A stretch of 64,000 nt of DNA from Streptomyces griseosporeus (lineage in GTDB: Bacteria > Actinomycetota > Actinomycetes > Streptomycetales > Streptomycetaceae): NCBI RefSeq assembly GCF_014656055.1, contig NZ_BNBR01000005.1:62001-126000 (forward strand). Direction: 5' to 3'. A program made the translations under genes and the position numbers. This document shows positions 1-6,796 of this stretch, one piece after another. The notes under the pieces were generated by a model that searched no databases, was not told where the DNA came from, and was given only the letters and a program-made list of their open reading frames with translations. Within the stretch, counting starts at the first letter, position 1. Each line of letters starts with the position of its first letter.

Positions 1-419
1 GGGATGTGGATCTCCTGGCCCTGCTCGTAGTCCACGGTCCAGGCCGTGTCCGCGTTCTCCACCCGCAGCTTCTGGTCGCGGCAGATGAAGTGCAGGTGGT
101 CGTTGCCGAGCATGCCGCCGGGCAGCAGGTGGGCCTCGGTGAGGATCTGGAAGCCGTTGCAGATGCCGAGGACCGGCAGGCCGGCCTTCGCCTGCTCGAT
201 GACGGTCTCCATCACCGGCGAGAAGCGGGAGATGGCCCCGGCGCGCAGATAGTCGCCGTAGGAGAAACCGCCGGGCAGGACCACGGCGTCGACCTGGTGG
301 AGGTTCTTGTCCTTGTGCCACAGGGCGACGGGTTCGGCGCCCGCGAGGCGGATCGCGCGCTGCGTGTCCCGGTCGTCGAGAGATCCCGGGAAAGTGACGA
401 CGCCGATACGAGCGGTCAC
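1..419 (-). CDS. purQ: Phosphoribosylformylglycinamidine synthase subunit PurQ (partial)
   Basis: Glutaminase subunit of FGAM synthase, which supplies ammonia for the fourth step of de novo IMP synthesis in the cytoplasm. Only the first 139 or so codons are in the window; the 3' end runs off position 1. The start is GTG at 419-417, translated VTARIGVVTFPGSLDD. The class-I glutamine amidotransferase nucleophile is seen as Cys87 in VLGICNGFQ, and an oxyanion-strand motif VVLPGGFSYGD precedes it. The GTG overlaps the purS stop by four bases (GTGA), so the two subunits are probably translationally coupled; purL would be expected further downstream, outside the window. Confidence 0.95.
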   Translation of the reverse strand, partial: MTARIGVVTFPGSLDDRDTQRAIRLAGAEPVALWHKDKNLHQVDAVVLPGGFSYGDYLRAGAISRFSPVMETVIEQAKAGLPVLGICNGFQILTEAHLLPGGMLGNDHLHFICRDQKLRVENADTAWTVDYEQGQEIHI

Positions 420-679
420 TTCGCTGCCTCCGCGACTTCCTCGACCTTGACGGTGAAGTCCTCGATCACGGTGTTGGCGAGGAAGGACTCCGCAAGATCG
501 TGAATGCGGGCGAGGGCGGCCTCGTCGACCGGACCCTCAACTTCCAGTTCGAATCGCTTTCCCTGGCGGACGTCCGAGATCCCTTCGAAACCCAGACGCG
601 GCAGCGCACGCTGGACCGCCTGGCCCTGGGGGTCGAGGATCTCCGGCTTGAGCATGACGTCGACTACGACGCGTGCCAC
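416..679 (-). CDS. purS: Phosphoribosylformylglycinamidine synthase subunit PurS
   Basis: Small structural subunit that bridges PurQ and PurL in the FGAM synthase complex of purine biosynthesis. The 87-residue product begins VARVVVDVMLKPEILDPQG and ends in TVKVEEVAEAAK, the usual PurS size and sequence. Two in-frame GTG codons exist, at 685 and 679. A GGGAG ribosome-binding sequence sits five bases before the GTG at 679 and directly abuts the one at 685, so 679 is chosen. The gene overlaps purQ by four bases. The divergent neighbour is lsr2, with a 268-base AT-enriched gap between them that must hold both promoters. Confidence 0.95.
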   Translation of the reverse strand: MARVVVDVMLKPEILDPQGQAVQRALPRLGFEGISDVRQGKRFELEVEGPVDEAALARIHDLAESFLANTVIEDFTVKVEEVAEAAK

Positions 680-947
680 TGGCACTCCCGGTGTGTGGTG
701 CTGAGCAGGTTCCTTCAGACTACCCGCACAAAATTTCTACGCGCGTCGACTTGTAGGAAACTACGTGAGTGGCGTCACGATCAGGCATCGACGGCGGTGT
801 TCACGGAAATTTCCGGGAAAGATCCGTGATCGGTGCCCCATACCTATTGCGCGAGGGACACGCGGGGAGATTTAGTCGAGCTTCACTTTGCATTGGCGGG
901 CACTGTACAAATGAATTGGAACGTGCCGTACGAAGGGACCGATATTC
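680..947. promoter_or_regulatory. Divergent purS / lsr2 intergenic region with palindromes
   Basis: This gap separates divergent genes and is visibly richer in A/T than its surroundings. It holds a perfect 12-bp palindrome CGGAAATTTCCG at 804-815 and an imperfect inverted repeat, TTTCTAC at 734-740 against GTAGGAAA at 753-760. Both promoters must lie here. Lsr2 proteins bind AT-rich DNA and commonly repress their own gene, so autoregulation through this tract is a reasonable inference. No regulator binding is demonstrated. Confidence 0.5.
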
Positions 948-1265
948 GTGGCGCAGAAGGTCGTGGTCACGCTCTTTGACGACATCGACGGCTCGGAAGC
1001 GGCGGAGACGATCGCCTTCGGACTCGACGGCAAGTCGTACGAGATCGACCTGAATGAAGCCAATGCCAGGAAACTCCGCACGGCGCTCGCGCCGTACGTG
1101 GAGGCCGGCCGCAAGCGGTCGAAGTCCGGCAAGGCGTACCAGCAGACGGAGGTCGCCCCCGACCCGGCGGCCGTCCGCGCCTGGGCCCAGGCCAACAAGA
1201 TGGACGTCCCGGCCCGCGGCCGCATCCCCAAGAAGGTCTACGAGGCGTTCGCCGCGGCCCGTTGA
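948..1265 (+). CDS. lsr2: Lsr2-family nucleoid-associated protein
   Basis: Small H-NS-like nucleoid protein that bridges and silences AT-rich DNA. The 105-residue product has the N-terminal dimerisation beta-sheet region (MAQKVVVTLFDDIDGSEA), a linker of about residues 60-75, and a C-terminal domain ending RGRIPKKVYEAFAAAR. The RGR triplet is the AT-hook-like minor-groove motif of the family. The start is GTG at 948. A G/C-rich inverted repeat lies just after the stop. The gene stands alone, divergent from purS. Family assignment is very secure; Streptomyces usually carry a second paralogue elsewhere. Confidence 0.96.
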   Translation: MAQKVVVTLFDDIDGSEAAETIAFGLDGKSYEIDLNEANARKLRTALAPYVEAGRKRSKSGKAYQQTEVAPDPAAVRAWAQANKMDVPARGRIPKKVYEAFAAAR

Positions 1266-1275
1266 GACCCCGGGA

Positions 1276-1315
1276 GCCTGCCCCCAGGGAGCGTCAGAGG
1301 GCCCTGGGGACAGGC
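1276..1315 (+). terminator. Inverted repeat downstream of lsr2
   Basis: CCTGCCCCCAGGG at 1277-1289 pairs with CCCTGGGGACAGG at 1302-1314 with a single mismatch and a 12-base loop. It starts 11 bases after the lsr2 stop. No T-tract follows, as is common in Streptomyces terminators. Confidence 0.6.
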
Positions 1316-1399
1316 GACTTGCGCAACCCCCCTGCTGATCGGCTAATGTCTGGAGCACGCCGCCGGGCGGGGCCGAAAAGCCCAGGCCACGGAGGTTGT

Positions 1400-1471
1400 G
1401 CGGGTGTAGTTCAGTAGTAGAACAGCCCCCTTCCAGGGGGAAGGCGCAGTGTGCGATTCCTGTCACCCGCT
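1400..1471 (+). tRNA. tRNA-Gly (anticodon TCC)
   Basis: Cloverleaf read directly: acceptor GCGGGTG at 1400-1406 pairs with CACCCGC at 1464-1470, D-arm GTTCAGTAGTAGAAC, anticodon loop CTTCCAG giving TCC, and T-arm with GCGATTCCTGT. The 3' CCA is not encoded. A possible promoter lies upstream, TTGCGC at 1319-1324 and TAATGT at 1344-1349, with a long 19-base spacer. A dispersed palindromic repeat separates this gene from the next tRNA. Confidence 0.93.
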
Positions 1472-1495
1472 CCGCACCGCCGGTCCGGACCACTC

Positions 1496-1539
1496 ATGGG
1501 GGGTCCCCCCTGCTCGAGCTTGTCGAGAGCTTGGGGGAG
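1496..1539. repeat. Dispersed palindromic repeat (copy 1)
   Basis: Begins ATGGGGGGTCCCCCC, continues CTGCTCGAGCTTGTCGAGAG and closes with CTTGGGGGAG. The outer CCCCC and GGGGG arms and the CTCGAGC/GAG core can fold into a hairpin. A near copy lies at 35018-35061. I recognise this class as a common Streptomyces intergenic repeat. It sits between two tRNA genes, and TAGGCT at 1547-1552 just after it could be the -10 box for the following tRNA. Confidence 0.8.
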
Positions 1540-1591
1540 GATCAGGTAGGCTGGTGCCCGCACCGATCGGTGGGAGCCGGTCGGCGGCAAT

Positions 1592-1664
1592 GCGGACGTA
1601 GCTCAGTTGGTAGAGCGCAACCTTGCCAAGGTTGAGGTCGCGAGTTCGAGCCTCGTCGTCCGCT
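1592..1664 (+). tRNA. tRNA-Gly (anticodon GCC), copy 1
   Basis: Acceptor GCGGACG at 1592-1598 pairs with CGTCCGC at 1657-1663; anticodon arm CAACC-TTGCCAA-GGTTG gives GCC; T-arm GCGAG-TTCGAGC-CTCGT. CCA is not encoded. It matches the gene at 5608-5680 except in the T-stem, where two pairs are exchanged in a compensatory way. A strong hairpin terminator follows. Confidence 0.96.
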
Positions 1665-1673
1665 CGGGAATGA

Positions 1674-1703
1674 GACCCCGGTCCTCAGGGACCGGGGTCT
1701 TTT
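1674..1703 (+). terminator. Rho-independent terminator after tRNA-Gly
   Basis: Perfect 11-bp stem GACCCCGGTCC (1674-1684) and GGACCGGGGTC (1689-1699), loop TCAG, followed by TTTT at 1700-1703. Confidence 0.92.
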
Positions 1704-1755
1704 CGTTGTGCCGTGCCCTGTCCGGCCCGGCTTTGCGCTGCGGCTTTCTGACATT

Positions 1756-1775
1756 TGTCATGAGCGGCGATGACA
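1756..1775. promoter_or_regulatory. Inverted repeat TGTCAT-N8-ATGACA ahead of the ABC/two-component operon
   Basis: TGTCAT at 1756-1761 and ATGACA at 1770-1775 form a perfect 6-8-6 inverted repeat 43 bases before the first gene of the operon. A second overlapping palindrome TGACATTTGTCA spans 1749-1760. NarL/DesR-type response regulators often bind such repeats, and one is encoded by the last gene of this operon, so autoregulation is a reasonable inference. Confidence 0.45.
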
Positions 1776-1818
1776 GCGCGCACTGCCGCCGCCCGTCGGG
1801 CGCCGGGACGCTGGAACC

Positions 1819-2784
1819 ATGAACGCGAACGAACACGATCACGTGATCGAGGTCACCGACCTGCGGCGTGTGTACGGGGGCGGGTTCGAGGCGGTGCGCG
1901 GCATCACGTTCCACGTGAAACGCGGCGAGGTCTTCGCGCTGCTCGGGACGAACGGCGCCGGCAAGACCTCCACCGTGGAACTGCTGGAGGGGCTGGCCCG
2001 GCCGGCCGGGGGCCGCGTCCGGGTCCTCGGGCACGACCCCTTCACCGACCGGGCCGCCGTACGGCCGCGCACCGGGGTGATGCTGCAGGAGGGCGGCTTC
2101 CCCGCCGAGCTGACCGTCGCCGAGACCGCGCGGATGTGGGCGGGGTGCGTCAGCGGGGCACGGCCGTACGCGGACGTGCTGGACCTGGTCGGGCTGGCGG
2201 GGAAGGCCGGCGTGCGGGTCAAGCAGCTGTCCGGCGGTGAGCGGCGGCGCCTCGACCTCGCGCTCGCCCTGCTCGGCGACCCCGAGGTGCTGTTCCTGGA
2301 CGAGCCGACGACCGGGCTGGACGCCGAGGGCCGCCGGGACACCTGGGAGCTGGTGCGGGCCCTGCGCGACGCGGGCACCACCGTGCTGCTGACCACGCAC
2401 TACCTGGAGGAGGCCGAGGGCCTCGCCGACCGGCTGGCGATCCTCCACGAGGGGCGCATCGCCGCTTCCGGCACCCCGGCCGAGGTCACGGCGGCTCAGC
2501 CGGCCCGGATCTCCTTCGAGCTGCCCGAGGGGTACTTCGTCGGGGACCTGCCGCCGCTGGACACGCTGGGGGTCCTCACGCACGAGGTCGACGGCCGCGT
2601 CGTACGGCTGCGCACACGGGAGCTGCAACGCGCGGCGACCGGGGTGCTGGTGTGGGCCGAGCGGGCCGGGGTGGAGCTGCGGCGGCTCGATGTGCGGTCG
2701 GCGTCGCTGGAGGAGGCGTTCCTGGGGATCGCGCGGGAGGCGTCGGCCGAGGCCGACGCGCGCGGAGAGGCGGTGGCGGCATGA
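1819..2784 (+). CDS. ABC transporter ATP-binding protein
   Basis: ATPase subunit of a small exporter-type ABC system. The 321-residue product shows Walker A (LLGTNGAGKTSTVE, about residue 45), Q-loop LQEGGF, the signature LSGGERRRLDLALALLGD, Walker B VLFLDEPTTGLD and the switch His in TTHYLEEAEG. A roughly 100-residue C-terminal extension follows, as in drug-exporter DrrA-like subunits. No clear ribosome-binding site precedes the ATG at 1819. The stop overlaps the permease ATG by four bases. It heads a four-gene operon of ATPase, permease, histidine kinase and response regulator, an arrangement typical of systems that sense and export membrane-active compounds. The substrate is unknown. Confidence 0.93.
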   Translation: MNANEHDHVIEVTDLRRVYGGGFEAVRGITFHVKRGEVFALLGTNGAGKTSTVELLEGLARPAGGRVRVLGHDPFTDRAAVRPRTGVMLQEGGFPAELTVAETARMWAGCVSGARPYADVLDLVGLAGKAGVRVKQLSGGERRRLDLALALLGDPEVLFLDEPTTGLDAEGRRDTWELVRALRDAGTTVLLTTHYLEEAEGLADRLAILHEGRIAASGTPAEVTAAQPARISFELPEGYFVGDLPPLDTLGVLTHEVDGRVVRLRTRELQRAATGVLVWAERAGVELRRLDVRSASLEEAFLGIAREASAEADARGEAVAA

Positions 2785-3569
2785 GCGCCGGGACGATCGG
2801 CCGGGGCACCACGCCGGCGGGCCGGATGGCCGCGCTCGCGCGGGCCGAGGTCACCCTGCTCGGGCGGAGCAAGGGCACGTTGTTCGCGGCGATGTTCGTG
2901 CCCCTGGCGCTGCCGTTCAGCATGCGCTCGGCGGCCCAGGAGATGGACCTGCGGGGGGCCGGGCTCAGCGTCGGCACCGTCGTACTGCCGGCGGCGCTCG
3001 GCGTCTCCCTGCTGTTCGCCGTGTACGCCACGCTGGTCGGCGTCTTCGTCGCCCGCCGCGAGGAACTCGTCCTCAAGCGGCTGCGCACCGGCGAACTGCG
3101 GGACGTTGAGATCCTCGCCGGGTCGGCGCTGCCCGCGGTGGCGACGGCGGTCGTGCAGTCGGCGGTACTGGCCGCCGGCTGTGCCGTCCTGCTCGACGTG
3201 CACGCGCCCCGGGCCGCGTACTACGTCGTCCCGGGCTATCTGCTGGGCGTGGTGATGTGCGCCGCGCTCGCCGCGGTCACCGCGTCCTGGAGCCGCAGCA
3301 CCGAGAGCGCGCAGGTCACGACCATGCCGTTCATCCTGCTGTCGCTGACCGGCTCGGGGCTCGTGGTGCCGCTGGAGGTGATGCCGGACCGGCTCGCCTC
3401 CGTGTGCGAGGTGCTGCCGCTGACGTCGGTGATCACGCTGCTGCGGGGCGGCTGGAACGGCAGCCTGACCGCGGGCGATGCGCTGACCGCGCTGGTGACG
3501 GCACTGGCCTGGACGGCGGCCGCGGTGTTTGCTGTACGGCGGTGGTTCCGGTGGGAGCCCCGGCGCTGA
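2781..3569 (+). CDS. ABC transporter permease (ABC-2 type)
   Basis: Membrane partner of the preceding ATPase. The 262-residue product has an N-terminal cytoplasmic segment (about residues 1-30), then about six hydrophobic segments, including FAAMFVPLALPF, LPAALGVSLLFAVYATLVGVF, LLGVVMCAALAAVTA and LTALVTALAWTAAAVFAV. The sequence EELVLKRLRTGELRDVEILAG in the cytoplasmic loop is characteristic of ABC-2 type permeases of the DrrB/YhgE-like group. The ATG at 2781 overlaps the ATPase stop (ATGA), implying coupled translation and a fixed subunit ratio. Confidence 0.9.
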   Translation: MSAGTIGRGTTPAGRMAALARAEVTLLGRSKGTLFAAMFVPLALPFSMRSAAQEMDLRGAGLSVGTVVLPAALGVSLLFAVYATLVGVFVARREELVLKRLRTGELRDVEILAGSALPAVATAVVQSAVLAAGCAVLLDVHAPRAAYYVVPGYLLGVVMCAALAAVTASWSRSTESAQVTTMPFILLSLTGSGLVVPLEVMPDRLASVCEVLPLTSVITLLRGGWNGSLTAGDALTALVTALAWTAAAVFAVRRWFRWEPRR

Positions 3570-3599
3570 CCACGCCGACAACGAGCAGGGGAGGACGCG

Positions 3600-4979
3600 G
3601 TGTTCGGCCGGATACGGGGGTGGCAGCGGCGCCACTGGCGGGAGCGCAGCAAGGCCGAGCGGGTGGAGCTGCAGTCCCTGATCACCTGGTACTGCACCAC
3701 CTGGTTCTTCTACGGCAGCTGGCTGGTGCTGCCCGCGGTCGGCGGGGTGCGGCACACCACCGGCGCGCTGGTCCTCGGCGGGTTGCTGGTGGCGGTGGGC
3801 GCGCTGCAGTGCGTGTGGGCCAACCGGCTCACACGGCCCGCGCTCGACCACTACCTCGGCCGGCGGAAGCTGCCCGCACGGCAGCTGACCGTCCCGACCG
3901 TGCTGCTGGGCCTGGCCCTCGCGCTCCTCGTGGCCCTGCAGGCGACGGACTCGGCCGACTTCGTGGCCTGCAGGCTGCTGCTGGGAGCCGTCCTCCTGGC
4001 GTACGGCGTGGTCTACGCCCTCCTCGTGCCGATGCCGGTGGCCCTGCGGCGGGGCGGCGTGCTGTGCGGGGTGTGCATGGCCCTGTCCGCTCTGACCGGA
4101 AGCGCTGCCGTCGAGGTGCTCCTGACCGGTGTCGTGGCCGCCTTCGGGGTGCTGTTCTCGCTGCTCGCCGCGCGCTGCGGGGCCTGGACGCTGTCCGTGC
4201 TGTGGGAGGCCGAGCACGCCCGGGAGGTCGAGGCGCGGCTCGCGGTCGCCGAGGAGCGGCTGCGGTTCGGGCGGGATCTGCACGACGTGATGGGGCGCAA
4301 CCTCGCGGTCATCGCGCTCAAGAGCGAGCTGGCCGTGCAGCTGGCGCGGCGGGGGCGGCCGGAGGCCGTGGAGCAGATGATCGAGGTGCAGCGGATCGCG
4401 CAGGACTCCCAGCGGGAGGTCCGGGACGTCGTACGCGGCTACCGGGAGGCCGACCTCGGAGTCGAACTCGCCGGTGCGCAGGGCGTGCTGACGGCCGCGG
4501 GGATCGACTGCGAGGTGGCCGGGGAGACGGCCGGGCTGCCCGCCGAGGTGCAGTCGGCGCTGGGCTGGGTGGTGCGCGAGGCGACAACCAACGTGCTGCG
4601 GCACGGGGACGCGCGGCGCTGCACGGTGGGGCTGACGGTGCATGAGGGGCATGCGGTGCTGACGGTGGAGAACGACGGGGCGGACGCCGTCGTCGGGAGC
4701 GGCGGTTCGGGGCTGGTCGGGCTGCGGGAGCGGCTCGCGGCGGTCGACGGGACGCTGACCGCGGGTCCGGTCGGGGACGGGGGGTTCCGGGTGGTGGCGG
4801 AGGTGCCGGTGGCTGTGGTGGTGGAGGGGGCTGGGGGGTCCCGGGTGCGGACGGGGAAGGCCGGGGTGCCTGCCGGGGACGCAAGGAGGCGGGTCGGCGA
4901 GGCCGGGGCAGGGGTGCCTGCCGGGGACGCCGGGACGCGGGCCGGTGACTCCGAGGTTCCGTCGGGGGCCGTCATATGA
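3600..4979 (+). CDS. Sensor histidine kinase (DesK/NarL-partner type)
   Basis: Membrane sensor kinase of 459 residues. Five or six hydrophobic segments lie in roughly residues 30-205, then a short coiled segment and the HisKA_3 dimerisation domain with the phospho-accepting His228 in GRDLHDVMGRNLAVIALK. A HATPase domain follows, with the N-box EATTNVLRHG and glycine motif GGSGLVGLRERL. The last 55 or so residues are a low-complexity tail with repeats of GVPAGDA. The GTG start at 3600 has a GGGGAGGA ribosome-binding site. It overlaps the response-regulator gene by four bases. The partner transporter suggests that it senses an envelope stress or a transported compound. Confidence 0.93.
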   Translation: MFGRIRGWQRRHWRERSKAERVELQSLITWYCTTWFFYGSWLVLPAVGGVRHTTGALVLGGLLVAVGALQCVWANRLTRPALDHYLGRRKLPARQLTVPTVLLGLALALLVALQATDSADFVACRLLLGAVLLAYGVVYALLVPMPVALRRGGVLCGVCMALSALTGSAAVEVLLTGVVAAFGVLFSLLAARCGAWTLSVLWEAEHAREVEARLAVAEERLRFGRDLHDVMGRNLAVIALKSELAVQLARRGRPEAVEQMIEVQRIAQDSQREVRDVVRGYREADLGVELAGAQGVLTAAGIDCEVAGETAGLPAEVQSALGWVVREATTNVLRHGDARRCTVGLTVHEGHAVLTVENDGADAVVGSGGSGLVGLRERLAAVDGTLTAGPVGDGGFRVVAEVPVAVVVEGAGGSRVRTGKAGVPAGDARRRVGEAGAGVPAGDAGTRAGDSEVPSGAVI

Positions 4980-5584
4980 CCGTGCGGGTGTTGCTCGCCG
5001 ACGACGAGCACCTGATCAGGGGCGCGCTGGCCGCGCTGCTCGCGCTGGAGGACGACCTGGTGGTCGTCGCGGAGGCGGCGAGCGGGCCGGAGGCGCTCGC
5101 GATGGCACGGGCGCACCAGCCGGACGTCGCCGTGCTCGACCTGCAGATGCCCGGCGCGGACGGTGTGAGAGTCGCCACATCCCTGCGGGCCGAACTGCCC
5201 GGCTGCCAGGTGCTGATCGTGACCAGCCACGGCCGGCCGGGGCATCTGAAGCGGGCCCTCGCGGCCGGTGTGCGGGGGTTCGTCCCCAAGACGGTCAGCG
5301 CCCAGCGGCTCGCGGAGATCATCCGGACCGTCCAGGCCGGAAACCGCTACGTCGACCCCGAGTTGGCGGCCGACGCGATCTCCGCCGGGGACTCGCCGCT
5401 GACCGCCCGTGAGGCCGAGGTGCTGGAACTCGCCGCCGACGGCGCGCCCGTCGCGGAGATCGCCGAGCGGGCCGCGCTGTCCCCGGGGACCGTGCGGAAC
5501 TACCTCTCCTCGGCCGTGTCCAAGCTGGGCGCGGAGAACCGGCACACGGCAGTGCGTCTCGCGCGCGAGCGAGGTTGGGTATAG
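4976..5584 (+). CDS. Response regulator, NarL/FixJ family
   Basis: DNA-binding response regulator of 202 residues, partner of the kinase immediately upstream (ATGA overlap). The receiver domain has the acidic pair in LLADDEH, phospho-acceptor Asp55 in VAVLDLQMPGADG, and Lys in FVPKTVS. The C-terminal LuxR-type helix-turn-helix reads LTAREAEVLELAADG through GTVRNYLSSAVSKLGAENR. It probably controls its own operon through the inverted repeat at 1756-1775. A tRNA-Gly gene begins 24 bases after the stop. Confidence 0.95.
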   Translation: MTVRVLLADDEHLIRGALAALLALEDDLVVVAEAASGPEALAMARAHQPDVAVLDLQMPGADGVRVATSLRAELPGCQVLIVTSHGRPGHLKRALAAGVRGFVPKTVSAQRLAEIIRTVQAGNRYVDPELAADAISAGDSPLTAREAEVLELAADGAPVAEIAERAALSPGTVRNYLSSAVSKLGAENRHTAVRLARERGWV

Positions 5585-5607
5585 TTGCTCTCGCGCCACG
5601 GCGCAGT

Positions 5608-5680
5608 GCGGACGTAGCTCAGTTGGTAGAGCGCAACCTTGCCAAGGTTGAGGTCGCCGGTTCGAGCCCGGTCGTCCGCT
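5608..5680 (+). tRNA. tRNA-Gly (anticodon GCC), copy 2
   Basis: Acceptor GCGGACG at 5608-5614 pairs with CGTCCGC at 5673-5679; anticodon arm CAACC-TTGCCAA-GGTTG gives GCC. The T-arm is GCCGG-TTCGAGC-CCGGT, which differs from the copy at 1592-1664 by compensatory base-pair changes. CCA is not encoded. Confidence 0.96.
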
Positions 5681-5686
5681 CCAGAA

Positions 5687-5719
5687 CGAAAGGCCCGGTC
5701 GATACGACCGGGCCTTTCG
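5687..5719 (+). terminator. Hairpin terminator after tRNA-Gly
   Basis: Perfect 15-bp stem CGAAAGGCCCGGTCG (5687-5701) and CGACCGGGCCTTTCG (5705-5719) with a three-base loop. It may also serve purC, which converges on it from the other strand. Confidence 0.88.
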
Positions 5720-5798
5720 CATGCCGTTCGCGCATGCCGCATGCCCTGTGTCCGCCCGTCGGGCCCCCGGTCGGTGCCGGGGGCCTTTCGTGTGCGGG

Positions 5799-6698
5799 TC
5801 ACGACCAGGGCGTGCCCGTCAGACGCTCGTACGCCTCGGCGTACTTGGCGCGGGTCGCCTCGACGACCTTCTCCGGCAGAGGGGGCGGGGGCTGCTCGCT
5901 CTTGCGGTCCCAGCCGGACTCGGCCGACGTCAGCCAGTCACGGACGTACTGCTTGTCGTACGACGGCTGGGCGCGGCCCGGCTGCCACTGGTCGGCCGGC
6001 CAGAAGCGGGAGGAGTCCGGGGTGAGGACCTCGTCGGCCAGGACCAGCTGCTCGCCCTCGAAGCCGAACTCGAACTTGGTGTCCGCGAGGATGATGCCGC
6101 GGTCGCGGGCGATGTCGCGGGCCCGGGAGTACACGGCGAGGGTCGCCTGGCGCAGCTGGGCGGCGGTGTCGGCGCCGACCTGGCGGGCGACCTCCTCGTA
6201 GGAGACGTTCTCGTCGTGCTCGCCGACCTCGGCCTTGGTGGCCGGGGTGAAGATCGGGGCGGGCAGCTCGGAGCCGTCGACGAGGCCTTCGGGGAGGGCG
6301 AGGCCGCAGACCGTACGCGACTCGTCGTACTCGAGGAGGCCGGAGCCGGTGAGGTAGCCGCGGGCGACGCACTCGACCGGGACCATGTTCAGCGACTTGC
6401 AGACCAGGGTGCGGCCGGCCCAGTCGGCGGGGGCGCCCGGGGGCAGCTCGGTGGACAGGACGTGGTTCGGGATCAGGTCGGAGAGCCGGTCGAACCACCA
6501 CAGGGAGAGCTGGGTGAGGATGCGGCCCTTGTCGGGGATCTCGCTCTGCAGCACCCAGTCGTAGGCGGACATGCGGTCGCTGGCGACCATCACGAGGTCG
6601 CCCGCCTCGTTGCGGTACAGGTCGCGCACCTTGCCGGTGTGCAGATGTACCAGGCCCGGCACCTGGATCGGTTCGGGCTTTTCGACGAATCCGGACAC
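5799..6698 (-). CDS. purC: Phosphoribosylaminoimidazole-succinocarboxamide synthase (SAICAR synthetase)
   Basis: Catalyses ATP-dependent coupling of CAIR with aspartate to give SAICAR in purine biosynthesis. The 299-residue product reads MSGFVEKPEPIQVPGLVHLHTGKVRDLY, with the nucleotide-binding strand VMVASDRMSAYDWV, the conserved VPVECVARGYLTGSGLLEYD and the metal/substrate region IILADTKFEFGFEGEQLVLADEVLTPDSSRFWP. The start is GTG at 6698, with GGGAGGA seven bases upstream. Purine genes here are scattered as purQS, purC and purD rather than joined in one operon. Confidence 0.96.
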   Translation of the reverse strand: MSGFVEKPEPIQVPGLVHLHTGKVRDLYRNEAGDLVMVASDRMSAYDWVLQSEIPDKGRILTQLSLWWFDRLSDLIPNHVLSTELPPGAPADWAGRTLVCKSLNMVPVECVARGYLTGSGLLEYDESRTVCGLALPEGLVDGSELPAPIFTPATKAEVGEHDENVSYEEVARQVGADTAAQLRQATLAVYSRARDIARDRGIILADTKFEFGFEGEQLVLADEVLTPDSSRFWPADQWQPGRAQPSYDKQYVRDWLTSAESGWDRKSEQPPPPLPEKVVEATRAKYAEAYERLTGTPWS

Positions 6699-6796
6699 GG
6701 TTCCTCCCCGTGGTTCTGTCCAATGGCTCGATTCTCCCGTATGCGGAGCATCGGCGTCGGTCCGGGGTCGTCGGTGGGCCGGGGGCCCGTCCGCGG

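Noticed and set aside
2496..4652. 718-codon minus-strand ORF opposite ABC permease and kinase
   Set aside because: Shadow frame of well-supported genes, His/Arg/Gln-rich.
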